A DNA stretch of 64,000 nucleotides from Bacteroides faecalis (GCF_003865075.1 NZ_BHWB01000007.1:1-64000), one strand, 5' to 3'. Shown: positions 26,269 through 35,210, counted from the stretch's first letter. Notes: generated by a model from the letters alone, not told the origin. Numbers and translations are program-made.

Positions 26269-27186
26269 ATGCCTTTAAATTTACCTGATAGACTCCCTGC
26301 GATAGAATTGCTAAAGGAAGAAAATATTTTTGTGATCGACGCTTCCCGTGCTACGCAACAGGATATTCGTCCGCTACGGATTGTAATATTGAATCTGATG
26401 CCGTTGAAGATTACAACAGAGACAGATCTCGTGAGATTACTTTCAAACACTCCTCTTCAGGTGGAGATATCGTTTATGAAGATCAAGAGTCATACATCCA
26501 AAAATACTCCGGTAGAGCACATGAAGGCGTTCTATACGGACTTTGACCAGATGCGCAATGAGAAATATGACGGTATGATTATAACCGGAGCACCTGTAGA
26601 ACAGATGGACTTCAAAGAGGTGACCTATTGGGAGGAAATAACGGAAATATTCGATTGGGCGAAGACACATGTCACATCTACTCTGTATATATGCTGGGCG
26701 GCTCAGGCCGGACTGTATCATCATTACGGAGTGCCCAAATATTCTTTGGACCAGAAAATGTTTGGTATCTTTGAGCATTGTGTGTTGGAACCATTACATC
26801 CGATTTTTCGTGGATTCGATGATTGCTTCTATGTGCCTCATAGCCGCCATACGGAAGTGCGGAAAGAAGACATTTTGAAAGTTCCTGAACTTACTTTGCT
26901 TTCAGATTCTAAGGAATCAGGCGTTTATCTGGTGGTAGCTCGCGGTGGTCGTGAGTTCTTTGTGACTGGACATTCGGAGTATTCTCCTTTGACGTTGGAT
27001 ACGGAATATCGTCGTGATCTAAACAAAGGGTTACCTATTGAAATGCCTCGCAATTATTATGTTGATAATGATCCGGAAAAAGGCCCTCTGGTGCGTTGGC
27101 GAGCTCATGCCAATCTCTTATTCTCCAATTGGCTGAACTACTTTGTTTATCAGGAGACTCCTTATAATATTAATGATATCGAATAA
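26269..27186 (+). CDS. metA: homoserine O-acyltransferase MetA, probably acetyl-CoA specific
   Basis: 305 residues from ATG 26269 ([15 protein letters not shown]), the canonical MetA start; the longer frame from 26215 adds non-family residues. First committed step of methionine synthesis: acylation of homoserine. Catalytic Cys142 lies in [14 protein letters not shown] and the catalytic His in [10 protein letters not shown]. Residue 111 is Glu (ITGAPVEQM). In studied MetA proteins Glu111 goes with acetyl-CoA use and Gly111 with succinyl-CoA, so O-acetylhomoserine is the predicted product despite the family's usual succinyltransferase name. It heads an operon with the U32 peptidase gene 6 bp downstream. 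Confidence 0.95.
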   Translation: MPLNLPDRLPAIELLKEENIFVIDASRATQQDIRPLRIVILNLMPLKITTETDLVRLLSNTPLQVEISFMKIKSHTSKNTPVEHMKAFYTDFDQMRNEKYDGMIITGAPVEQMDFKEVTYWEEITEIFDWAKTHVTSTLYICWAAQAGLYHHYGVPKYSLDQKMFGIFEHCVLEPLHPIFRGFDDCFYVPHSRHTEVRKEDILKVPELTLLSDSKESGVYLVVARGGREFFVTGHSEYSPLTLDTEYRRDLNKGLPIEMPRNYYVDNDPEKGPLVRWRAHANLLFSNWLNYFVYQETPYNINDIE

Positions 27187-27192
27187 TACTGA

Positions 27193-29022
27193 ATGATCAA
27201 ACAGCGTAAAATAGAACTTCTAGCTCCGGCGAAGAATCTGGAATGTGGTATCGAGGCTATCAATCATGGTGCGGATGCTGTCTATATCGGTGCACCTAAG
27301 TTTGGTGCTCGTGCTGCTGCGGTGAATTCATTGGAAGACATTGAAACATTGGTGAATCATGCTCATTTGTATAACGCCCGTATCTACGTCACTGTCAATA
27401 CGATACTGAAAGAAGAAGAATTGAAGGAGACAGAAGAAATGATTCATGCCTTATACCGGATTGGAGTCGATGCGCTGATTGTTCAGGATATGGGAATTAC
27501 GAAACTGAATCTTCCGCCAATCCCCCTTCATGCCAGTACACAGATGGATAACCGCACACCGGAGAAGGTTAAATTCTTGTGGGAAGCCGGATTTCGTCAA
27601 GTAGTGTTGGCGCGTGAATTGTCGATTCGAGAAATTAAAAAGATACATGAAACCTGTCCGGAAGTTCCTTTAGAGATATTTGTTCATGGTGCTCTTTGTG
27701 TGAGTTACAGTGGGCAGTGCTATGTCAGTCAAGCTTGTTTCGGGCGTAGTGCGAATCGTGGAGAATGCGCGCAATTTTGTCGGTTGCCTTTCAATCTGGT
27801 CGATGCCGAAGGAAAGGTGATTGTAAAAGATAAGCATTTACTTTCTTTGAAAGATCTGAATCAGAGCGATGAACTGGAACAACTTTTGGATGCCGGTGCT
27901 TCTTCCTTTAAAATAGAAGGTCGTTTGAAAGATGTCTCATACGTGAAAAATGTGACAGCTGCCTATCGGCAAAAACTGGATGCCATCTTTGCCCGTCGTT
28001 CCGAATATGTACGTGCTTCTTCGGGGACATCCCGTTTTGAATTTCAGCCACAATTGGACAAAAGTTTCAGTCGGGGATTTACTCATTATTTTTTACATGA
28101 TCGTGACCGGGATATCTTTTCTTTTGATACCCCGAAATCATTAGGAGAAGAGATGGGAACAATGAAAGAAGCCCGTAACAATTATCTGACAGTCGCTGGA
28201 CTGAAATCATTTAACAATGGAGATGGAGTCTGTTACATAGACGAGCAGGAACGTTTGCAGGGATTCCGGGTTAACCGGGTGGATGGTAATAAACTTTATC
28301 CACAAGAGATGCCGCATATCAAACCTCGAACCGTTCTTTATCGTAATTTCGATCAAGAGTTTGAACGATTGCTTTCCCGTAAATCGGCCGAACGGAAGAT
28401 AATAGTTGATATCCTTCTTACTGATAATAATTTCGGATTCTCTTTGACTTTCACAGATGAAGACGATAATAGCATTACACTTTCCCTTCCTCGTGACAAA
28501 GAACTGGCTCGTACCCCACAGGAAGAGAATCTGAAGGCTCAACTGGGTAAATTGGGTAATACCCCGTTCGAAGCAAAAAAGATAGAAATCTCTTTTTCGG
28601 AGAATTGGTTCCTTCCGGCTTCTGTGTTAGCTGATTTTCGTCGTCAGGCGGTAGAAAAGCTGATTACTACCAGAAAGATTAATTATCGTCAAGAGTTGGC
28701 AGTGTGGAAACAAACTACTCATGCTTTTCCCCAGACCACTTTGACGTATCTGGGAAATGTGATGAATACACGTGCTGCTTCTTTTTATCAGGATCACGGA
28801 GTGCAACGTGTTGCCGAAGCTTACGAAAAAACACAGATAGAAGACGCTGTATTGATGTTTTGTAAACATTGTTTGCGCTATAGTATGGGCTGGTGCCCTA
28901 TCCATCAACGGGAGAGGTCACCTTATAAAGAGCCTTACTATCTGGTATCGAACGACGGAAAACGCTTCCGTCTTGAGTTTGATTGTAAGAATTGTCAAAT
29001 GAAAGTAAAAGCAGCGCAATGA
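27193..29022 (+). CDS. U32-family peptidase / RNA hydroxylase-like protein
   Basis: 609 residues. Residues 1-330 form the U32 domain: IELLAPAKNLECGIEAINHGADAVYIG at the start, the TIM-like core with LHASTQMDN and VLARELSI, and the signature EIFVHGALCVSYSGQCYVS followed by a Cys-rich GRSANRGECAQFCR. A second Cys cluster (MFCKHCLRYSMGWCP and DCKNCQMKV) near the C-terminus could hold iron-sulphur. U32 proteins include collagenase-like peptidases and RlhA-type enzymes that hydroxylate 23S rRNA; cluster-forming cysteines favour the second kind of role here. It follows metA by 6 bp and overlaps the next gene at ATGA. Confidence 0.85.
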   Translation: MIKQRKIELLAPAKNLECGIEAINHGADAVYIGAPKFGARAAAVNSLEDIETLVNHAHLYNARIYVTVNTILKEEELKETEEMIHALYRIGVDALIVQDMGITKLNLPPIPLHASTQMDNRTPEKVKFLWEAGFRQVVLARELSIREIKKIHETCPEVPLEIFVHGALCVSYSGQCYVSQACFGRSANRGECAQFCRLPFNLVDAEGKVIVKDKHLLSLKDLNQSDELEQLLDAGASSFKIEGRLKDVSYVKNVTAAYRQKLDAIFARRSEYVRASSGTSRFEFQPQLDKSFSRGFTHYFLHDRDRDIFSFDTPKSLGEEMGTMKEARNNYLTVAGLKSFNNGDGVCYIDEQERLQGFRVNRVDGNKLYPQEMPHIKPRTVLYRNFDQEFERLLSRKSAERKIIVDILLTDNNFGFSLTFTDEDDNSITLSLPRDKELARTPQEENLKAQLGKLGNTPFEAKKIEISFSENWFLPASVLADFRRQAVEKLITTRKINYRQELAVWKQTTHAFPQTTLTYLGNVMNTRAASFYQDHGVQRVAEAYEKTQIEDAVLMFCKHCLRYSMGWCPIHQRERSPYKEPYYLVSNDGKRFRLEFDCKNCQMKVKAAQ

Positions 29023-30053
29023 GCATATTCCACTACAGAGTAGCACAGAGTGTCACGAAGGTTGATTCATCCAAGAAGAAACCTTGTGTCTCTTTTTGCC
29101 GTTATGTAATGAATTTGCTGTTTTGCCTGTTATTTCTTTCATCTTGTTTTTATTCCCGTCCCGATCTGTCTTCGGAAGAGATTTCGCAGAAAATAAAAGA
29201 TTCTTTGGATTATCTTTACGAACGGCATTATACATGGAATACAAACTTGGAAGTAATGGTAGATTCTTCGGTATTGGAGTGTTTACCTATTAAAGAAAAG
29301 TACATCACATTATATAGGGGAGATCGCGTTGTAGTAGCCGAATTTGCTGTACATCCGGCTGATAGTATAGATAGTGTCTGGGTGAAACTGGCGCATACAC
29401 AGGAGGAACAAGGTTGGATACGGGAGACGGAACTGAAAAAAGCTTTTGCGCCTACAGATAGCATTTCGCAAGCAATTCACCTCTTTAGTAATACCCATGC
29501 CTCGTATTTTGTGATTATCTTTGCATTGTTTGTTGGGGTATATCTCTTTCGTGCCTTTCGTCGTAAACAGTTGCAGTTGGTTTACTTCAATGATATTGCC
29601 AGTATTTATCCGTTGTTTCTGTGTTTGTTGATGGCTTTCAGTGCCACAATTTATGAATCGATACAAGTTTTTGTTCCTGGCACGTGGGAACACTTCTATT
29701 ATAATCCGACGTTATCTCCTTTTAAAGTTCCTTTTATTCTTTCTATTTTCTTGCTGAGTATCTGGCTTTTCCTGATTGTTGCTTTGGCAGTACTCGATGA
29801 TCTGTTCCGTCAATTAACTCCGGCAACAGCTATATTCTATTTGCTGGGACTAATGTCTTGTTGTATCTTCTGTTATTTCTTCTTTATCCTGACGACTCAT
29901 ATTTATATTGGTTATTTCTTTCTGGCACTTTTCGTCTGGGTATTTGCCAAGAAAGTGCATCGAAATATTGGTTATAAATACCGATGCGGGCATTGCGGAG
30001 AGAAAATAAAAGAGAAAGGTATATGTCCACATTGTGGTGCGATCAATGAATAA
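29019..30053 (+). CDS. membrane protein with lipoprotein-like signal and C-terminal zinc ribbon
   Basis: Start ATG 29019 overlaps the upstream stop as ATGA, indicating translational coupling (344 residues). An in-frame ATG at 29109 would instead give MNLLFCLLFLSSC, a standard lipoprotein signal peptide; I cannot decide between them. After about 110 residues of SH3-like sequence (YRGDRVVVAEF ... QGWIRETEL), four or five TM helices follow (about residues 165-310), and the chain ends in a zinc ribbon YRCGHCGEKIKEKGICPHCGA with four cysteines. Function unknown. The mix of an extracytoplasmic SH3-like domain and a cytoplasmic zinc ribbon suggests a membrane sensor or assembly factor, which is inference. 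Confidence 0.75.
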   Translation: MSIFHYRVAQSVTKVDSSKKKPCVSFCRYVMNLLFCLLFLSSCFYSRPDLSSEEISQKIKDSLDYLYERHYTWNTNLEVMVDSSVLECLPIKEKYITLYRGDRVVVAEFAVHPADSIDSVWVKLAHTQEEQGWIRETELKKAFAPTDSISQAIHLFSNTHASYFVIIFALFVGVYLFRAFRRKQLQLVYFNDIASIYPLFLCLLMAFSATIYESIQVFVPGTWEHFYYNPTLSPFKVPFILSIFLLSIWLFLIVALAVLDDLFRQLTPATAIFYLLGLMSCCIFCYFFFILTTHIYIGYFFLALFVWVFAKKVHRNIGYKYRCGHCGEKIKEKGICPHCGAINE

Positions 30054-30098
30054 TATCTTAGTTTACCTAATCCCCATTTTTTAATAATCGGTTGAAAC

Positions 30099-30614
30099 AT
30101 GAAAATCAGAGTTACTGAACTGAAAGATCTTCCTATCGTAATGAATATTTATGATTATGCACGTGCTTTTATGCGTGCAAATGGAAATACTACTCAATGG
30201 ATTGATGGGTATCCTTCCGAAACTTTGATTCGCCAAGAGATCGAAGACGCTCATAGTTTTGTTTGTACAGACGAACAAGATAAAATTCTGGGAACTTTTT
30301 GTTTTATATTGGGAGAAGATCCTACTTATCAGCATATTTATGATGGTGCTTGGCTCAATGATGAGCCTTACGGAGTGATTCATCGAATGGCAGCAAGTGG
30401 TAAGCAAAAAGGGGTGTCGGAAGTCTGTTTAGATTGGTGCTTTCAACATTGCAGTAATATTCGTGTGGATACACATTGCGATAATAAAGTGATGCAACAC
30501 ATTTTGACAAAGCATGGCTTTCAGCGCTGTGGCATTATTTACGTGAAGAATGGTACAGAACGTATTGCTTATCAAATGTATTTGTCTCCTAGCATGAGCG
30601 CAGAAGGCAAATAA
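30099..30614 (+). CDS. GNAT-family N-acetyltransferase
   Basis: 171 residues, the usual length of a single GNAT domain. IRVTELKDLPIVMNIYDYAR at the N-terminus, VCTDEQDKILGTFCF as the central strand, IHRMAASGKQKGVS as the acetyl-CoA pyrophosphate loop (a relaxed QxxGxG/A region) and VDTHCDNKVMQHILTKHGFQRCGII as the C-terminal motif. Cytoplasmic; the substrate cannot be read from sequence. It lies 45 bp after the zinc-ribbon gene on the same strand and may be the last gene of the metA operon. It is convergent with the regulator remnant. Confidence 0.88.
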   Translation: MKIRVTELKDLPIVMNIYDYARAFMRANGNTTQWIDGYPSETLIRQEIEDAHSFVCTDEQDKILGTFCFILGEDPTYQHIYDGAWLNDEPYGVIHRMAASGKQKGVSEVCLDWCFQHCSNIRVDTHCDNKVMQHILTKHGFQRCGIIYVKNGTERIAYQMYLSPSMSAEGK

Positions 30615-30719
30615 TATATTTTTTCGGAGTGAATTGAATACTTCGGAATATTTTAGAATTTAGTTTCTTAACTTGTTTTGCTTTACATTGGATCTGCATA
30701 GGAATAATAAAGAGAAACT

Positions 30720-31219
30720 CTATTTTTGAATACTTTGCTCAATATTCCGCAAACGTTGCTCTAAAGCAGCGTATTTTTCATCTTTTTCTTTTAAGAGACG
30801 TTCGTAGAGTTCGCTGATCTTTTCAATTGGATGGTAATTGCTGACTCTATTATCCTGATCTTTAGATGATAAGGAAGATTCTATAAGACCGACATTAACG
30901 ATGCTTTCTGATTTATTTGTACTTTGTTGTGAGTTGTCGGAATTAGTATTGTTTACTGTGTTATTTTCAAATATCACAGTTTGTGCGTCTTCTTCTAGAT
31001 TCTTTAAATATTTAGCAGGTACTTCTAAGGCACGCGCAAAACGTTGTAACATTTCATCGTCAATCAATTTAGTTAGCTCATATTTTGATACAGCAGACTG
31101 AGACAGGTTTACTAGTTTACCTAGTCCACTTTGGCTCAATTTTTTTCGATGCGCGTACGGCGTATATTATGTTTATGGTGGACTTTCCCGATTGTAAACT
31201 CTTCAGTTTCTATTTTTAT
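30720..31219 (-). pseudogene. XRE-family regulator, frameshifted in an A7 tract and lacking a start codon
   Basis: The intact frame (30720-31139) encodes SQSGLGKLVNLSQSAVSKYE, the second half of an XRE helix-turn-helix, then a linker and a C-terminal coiled coil (EKISELYERLLKEKDEKYAALEQRL). It has only a TTG start and misses helix 1. One frame over, the upstream bases encode TIGKVHHKHNIRRTRIEKN and then stop at TGA; this is the expected N-terminus. Adding one A to the A7 tract (plus-strand T7, 31140-31146) gives RRTRIEKKLSQSGLGKL as one frame. The upstream frame has ATA (31217-31219) where an ATG would be expected. So the gene appears to carry two lesions. DNA-binding regulator in origin; targets unknown. 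Confidence 0.75.
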
Positions 31220-31245
31220 TGTTTTTTTTATTATCCAACAAATGA

Positions 31246-31593
31246 ATGAATAAAAAAGTTTCATTCGAAACAAATATACAAAAAAATGTGGTAAATGTGA
31301 CAAGAATAGTGGTAAAAAGAATATTGTTTTATACGGAAATGTTTAAAATAAATGAGAACTTTGAAAATACTAAATTTAATAGTTATGGTAAGAGCATTAA
31401 CAAAAAAGAAAAAAGTTTTTTGAAAGAGCTTGAAACATTGGCAATCAATTATGATGCTGTCTTCGTTAAAAATGGAGAAGGAATCAGCATTCTCATTTAT
31501 GAAGGTGATGAAGATATTAGTGAGACGGAAAGACTTAAAAAATCTATCCATTTTGAAAATTCCTTTGATGAGAATGAAATACAGGAGTTATAA
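31246..31593 (+). CDS. small orphan protein next to the regulator remnant
   Basis: 115 codons from ATG 31246; a start at ATG 31339 (84 aa, MFKINENFENTKFNSYGK) is equally possible. Lys/Glu/Asn-rich, predicted soluble, with an acidic end FENSFDENEIQEL. The segment LETLAINYDAVFVKNGEGISILIYEG could be a helix followed by a beta hairpin. No family recognised. Divergent from the broken XRE gene by about 30 bp; such pairs often share an operator. Very AT-rich. Confidence 0.45.
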   Translation: MNKKVSFETNIQKNVVNVTRIVVKRILFYTEMFKINENFENTKFNSYGKSINKKEKSFLKELETLAINYDAVFVKNGEGISILIYEGDEDISETERLKKSIHFENSFDENEIQEL

Positions 31594-31758
31594 AAGAAAT
31601 CTTGTGTATTGATTGATAGTTAGGCAAATAACTAAAGAATATGAAGAAAATTGAAGAACTCAATAAAGGTTGTGGCATTGATTATTTAACTTTTACGCTA
31701 TAAATTCGGATAATTACTCTGTTTCAACATTAGCATGCAAATATGAGTCAAGTGTACC

Positions 31759-31852
31759 TGTCATTTAGATGACTGAAAGGAGGAAGAATCTTCTCTTCTG
31801 TAAGCACAAAGAAGAGATTCTTCATCGCTCTGCTTCTCAGAATGACAGATGG
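31759..31852. repeat. imperfect 40-bp inverted repeat, MITE-like
   Basis: Left arm starts CTGTCATTTAGATGACTG and reaches GAATCTTCTCTTC; right arm GAAGAGATTCTTC ... CTTCTCAGAATGACAG is its imperfect reverse complement. The arms are separated by about 14 bp. A further copy of the end, CGAAATGACAG, follows at 31863-31873. Such TGTCATT...AATGACA elements are dispersed in Bacteroidetes genomes. Confidence 0.6.
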
Positions 31853-31907
31853 CATTCTACATCGAAATGACAGAAATACGATTGGGGAAAATTAATTTGA
31901 TTCAACA

Positions 31908-32401
31908 TTTGCTCTCACGCTCTCACTTTTCGTTTGTATCTCCCTGTTTATAGATGTTTCGGGAGTGGTAGCAACTATTAGAGATGAGTGAGAGCAGCCA
32001 TTTGCCCTCACTTTGTATCGTTCTGATTTTAGGTAAGTTTTACTTTAACTAAGGATACTTTTATTGGTATCTCCTTATATTCTTTCTATTAAGATCCTTT
32101 ATTTGTTAATAGCTCACTGCTGTGAGCTTATTAGCTTACAGTAGTAAACAAATAAGCTTACAATTGTGAACAAATAAGTTCACAATTGTAGACGTTTGTA
32201 TTCTATTAGTTATTAGTGTTTTATGTATGTACTTCCCTGATAATGGGAAGCTAGCTTTTATGTAATATATACTAATCATTTCCAAAATTTGCCTTGAGTG
32301 AGAGCAAACGGTTGCTCTCACTCTGCTCTAACACTTGCTCCCACTGCTGAAATGCCGATCAATAGGCAGATACAAGCATAAAGTGAGAGCGTGAGAGCAA
32401 A
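31908..32401. mobile_element. 494-bp non-coding segment bounded by perfect 22-bp inverted repeats
   Basis: The left end (31908-31929) is TTTGCTCTCAC then GCTCTCACTTT, an 8-bp motif in tandem; 32380-32401 is its exact reverse complement. Inside are a hairpin AGTGAGAGCA/TGCCCTCACT (about 31987-32011), a perfect 12-bp-arm hairpin GAGTGAGAGCAA/TTGCTCTCACTC (32296-32323) built from the same motif, and an array of four 22-bp palindromic units. No protein-coding frame and no clear target duplication were seen. It looks like a MITE or an element remnant, but an uncharacterised regulatory RNA region is also possible. Confidence 0.5.
32111..32194. repeat. four tandem 18-bp palindromes at an exact 22-bp period
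   Basis: Units start at 32111, 32133, 32155 and 32177: AGCTCACTGCTGTGAGCT, AGCTTACAGTAGTAAACA, AGCTTACAATTGTGAACA, AGTTCACAATTGTAGACG. Each is a near palindrome centred on its middle; spacers are TATT, AATA and AATA. Neighbouring half-units are also complementary (GTGAAC/GTTCAC), so alternative hairpins can form. Confidence 0.75.
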
Positions 32402-32449
32402 ACTGCTACAAATCTTTTATGGTGTAACCATGTTTCGGTTAATTCAAAA

Positions 32450-33904
32450 CTATTCCAAAATGAATGAAACATTATTTTTTTCTAATGCATCATGGATTTG
32501 ATTGTAGAAGTCGTTACCTTCGCTTAGGTCCTTTAACCTGTTAATCAGTATCTCACCATTGGAACCTACAAGCATATAGTGTGGAAACATATATATACTA
32601 TAGGCTTTGTAAATATCTTCATGTAGACTTTTGCAGGTTTTGATGTGATTACCACCAATTTCATAGTATTTTATAGCATTATGCCATTGCTCTATATCTT
32701 CGTCTATTGAAACGCAAAGTAATGTAATACCATTCTGCTCGGCAAATCTTTCCATTTCTTTTCCAAATCTTTTGGAATTGCTCACGCATGGTCCACAAGT
32801 ACTGAACCAGAAATCCACAAGTACAGGTTTTCCTTTGAACTTAGCCAGCAATTCTTGGAGTGTCTTAATACTATCTCCATTTTCCACAAAAGAAACATTC
32901 TTATCAAATTCGCTATCAACTTTTGCGTGGAAAAGGTCTATTGCTTTTATAAATGGAATAAAAGTTGTTTTGAAACCTTCATTAGGGTATGTAGTTAGAA
33001 ATTCATTTATATATTTCTTCAATATCTTCTCAAATCGCTTGTTGTTTAAGGCTTCCATAAACAAAGCTTGTGCCCAAAATGCTTGTTTTATTTTTTGGTT
33101 TTTTATTAATCGCACATTGTTGAATAAATAGTCATAATATTCCTGAGCAGTTTTAAAGTCACGAACCTTTCCATCTGTTGCTGATTTGAGAGTTGCGGCT
33201 ATTTCTACATAGGATTTAAAGTATTGTGAAGGAATCATTTGTGTTGTCAGTGGATAATCTTTGTATATTTGGGACCACTCTTTCATATAATCGTTATACA
33301 TCTGCTTTTCGTTACTGGAACAATCACTAAAGTTTGCTCTTATCACTTTGGCCATTGACCCCATCCAATACAATTCCAAGTCCAGTTCTATAAACTTTCT
33401 CATAGCCTGGCTCATTTCTAATTTCTCAAATTGTTTCTTATCAGCCGTTAGCAAAGAATCGAAGTTAGCGCGCATTTTGGTACCCACTGTATCAAGTGGA
33501 GTGACTTTATAATCTCTCACAAATTCATACTTATAAAAATTCTTTTCCTGAAATACTTTGTTTCTCAACATCTGTACGGGATCACTGATCTGAATAATGG
33601 GCTCGGCTTCATAATCAAAACATACGGAATAATTTTTGCCTGGTTCCACGATGACATTACAAAATGTTTTCCCATGTCGTAAATAGACAGATGATAAATC
33701 GTTTATCTCCAGTTGCAATGTTGCTTTTTTCCCTTCTGTAACATATAATGTGTCTGTAAATCCTAATGTGATACCCTCTATCGGCGGTGCTACAAAGATA
33801 ACTGAGTCTTGGGTTTTTCGTAGACTAATCTCAATGGAAGTCTTTTCTGCTCCATAACTCATTATAGTTGTAGCAGTAATAAATAATAATAGTAACTTCT
33901 TCAT
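32450..33904 (-). CDS. TlpA-like thioredoxin-domain protein, exported
   Basis: 484 residues with a signal peptide (MKKLLLLFITATTIMSYGA). Residues about 20-330 are a beta-sandwich and helical region typical of the long Bacteroides TlpA-like proteins. The C-terminal 140 residues are a thioredoxin fold: KGKPVLVDFWFSTCGPCVSNSKRF holds the redox CGPC, followed by LLCVSIDEDIEQW and a cis-Pro region YMFPHYMLV. Likely a periplasmic thiol-disulphide oxidoreductase keeping cysteines reduced. No lipobox cysteine was seen, so it is periplasmic or anchored by the uncleaved signal. It has the same strand as the FG-GAP gene 98 bp upstream. Confidence 0.85.
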   Translation of the reverse strand: MKKLLLLFITATTIMSYGAEKTSIEISLRKTQDSVIFVAPPIEGITLGFTDTLYVTEGKKATLQLEINDLSSVYLRHGKTFCNVIVEPGKNYSVCFDYEAEPIIQISDPVQMLRNKVFQEKNFYKYEFVRDYKVTPLDTVGTKMRANFDSLLTADKKQFEKLEMSQAMRKFIELDLELYWMGSMAKVIRANFSDCSSNEKQMYNDYMKEWSQIYKDYPLTTQMIPSQYFKSYVEIAATLKSATDGKVRDFKTAQEYYDYLFNNVRLIKNQKIKQAFWAQALFMEALNNKRFEKILKKYINEFLTTYPNEGFKTTFIPFIKAIDLFHAKVDSEFDKNVSFVENGDSIKTLQELLAKFKGKPVLVDFWFSTCGPCVSNSKRFGKEMERFAEQNGITLLCVSIDEDIEQWHNAIKYYEIGGNHIKTCKSLHEDIYKAYSIYMFPHYMLVGSNGEILINRLKDLSEGNDFYNQIHDALEKNNVSFILE

Positions 33905-34001
33905 TAGTAAATTATTAAGTATTTGTTAATATGATTATAAAGCTGTTCTTTATAAAATCTCATTCCAGCCTTGGAAATCCATTATATTTCACTTTTAGTT
34001 T

Positions 34002-35210
34002 TTATTGTTTATTTCTTTTGGTTCCGTTTTGAAGCCAAATATTTAGGTTACCTCCGGTTAAATTATAACCTTTTCCTATAATGTCAAGATCACCATCGCC
34101 ATCTACATCTGCTATTTTTGATTCGTGCAGATCTTCTCCTATCGAAATAATCTCTTTTCTATTGAAATTCCCTTTCCCATCGCCATATAGGATGCAGTGC
34201 TGTGACTGTTCGTTTCCTCCGTCCAGACGCATTTCGGCAAACCAAATATCGAGGTTTCCATCTTTATCGATATCTATCAGACGCAGTGAGTGTCCATTGG
34301 TTACTTTGTCAATAATTGTTTTACTTTTCCATTCACCTGATTTTTTATTATATGTATAGAGAAGCATCGGACCTATTCCATCACCTACTACCAGTACTAC
34401 TTCAGGTTTACCTCCTTTTATTAATTGTCCTGCGGCACAGCGACTATAATGATAGGTAGAATCAATGATATGTGCTTCAAAACGATCCTGTCCCAAGTAC
34501 TTAAACCAAGTAGCTCCACCTACAATATCAAGTGTTCCATCATCATCTATGTCAGCTTGATCTAAGCCTTCATGCTCATTGATGTCATTGAATTTATATT
34601 GGGCACGAGGAGGATATTCTTTCCGTTCATATTTATAGACAGGTTTCACTTCCCATTTTCCTGTTGGGTCTTCGGGGATACGTGCAAAGAAAAGAGTTTG
34701 GCAACCTTGATTCCAAAATACTATTTCTTGCTTTCCATCTCGATCGAAATCTATAGCCATTATATCGTGGTGTTTAGTAGCACCCCAGTCTTTGATAATG
34801 TGTCGTTTCCAAGGAATGGAAGGTGTTAAATTTCGTCCGGGGTTTTCATACCACCATACTTGGTTGGATTGGTAATCGCCACCGGCTACAATATCAGGAT
34901 ATCCGTCGCCATTAATATCCAAAGAGCAGATACCAGCTTCGGGAGTACGGAGTTGATCATCAATAATATACTTGTCCCATCCCTTTTTAGTGCGAATGTA
35001 GGCAACCATCGATGGGCTTTTGCTTCTTTCACCTATAACAAAGTCGGCTATTCCATCTTTGTTAAAATCGGCAACGGTACAACAAGTCTGCTGATTACCA
35101 CCATTCGGCATTTCTATATCACCACTGAGAGAAGATATTTTTACCCATTTGGATTGTCCGAAAAGGATGACCGGACAGATTGATATAAAAAATAAGATTA
35201 TGTATTTCAT
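34002..35210 (-). CDS. secreted FG-GAP/VCBS repeat beta-propeller protein
   Basis: 402 residues from ATG 35210 (MKYIILFFISICPVILFGQ, a signal peptide); the longer frame to 35237 would bury the signal. At least six Ca2+-loop repeats of the DxDxDGxxD type are visible: ADFNKDGIADFVIG, DINGDGYPDIVAGGD, DFDRDGKQEIVF, DIDDDGTLDIVGG, DIDKDGNLDIWF and DVDGDGDLDIIGKG, making a likely seven-bladed propeller. Similar single-domain proteins in Bacteroides are found near polysaccharide-processing genes and may bind or cleave carbohydrate; the role here is unknown. It lies upstream of the TlpA-like gene on the same strand. Confidence 0.85.
   Translation of the reverse strand: MKYIILFFISICPVILFGQSKWVKISSLSGDIEMPNGGNQQTCCTVADFNKDGIADFVIGERSKSPSMVAYIRTKKGWDKYIIDDQLRTPEAGICSLDINGDGYPDIVAGGDYQSNQVWWYENPGRNLTPSIPWKRHIIKDWGATKHHDIMAIDFDRDGKQEIVFWNQGCQTLFFARIPEDPTGKWEVKPVYKYERKEYPPRAQYKFNDINEHEGLDQADIDDDGTLDIVGGATWFKYLGQDRFEAHIIDSTYHYSRCAAGQLIKGGKPEVVLVVGDGIGPMLLYTYNKKSGEWKSKTIIDKVTNGHSLRLIDIDKDGNLDIWFAEMRLDGGNEQSQHCILYGDGKGNFNRKEIISIGEDLHESKIADVDGDGDLDIIGKGYNLTGGNLNIWLQNGTKRNKQ

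Noticed and set aside
31641..31703. 20-codon frame MKKIEELNKGCGIDYLTFTL
   Set aside because: Short, in a decayed and repeat-rich region, without neighbours or start signal; could be the stub of a lost gene but cannot be supported.
32111..32194. CRISPR array
   Set aside because: Units are palindromic and separated by only 4 bp, with no 30-40 bp unique spacers and no cas genes in the window.
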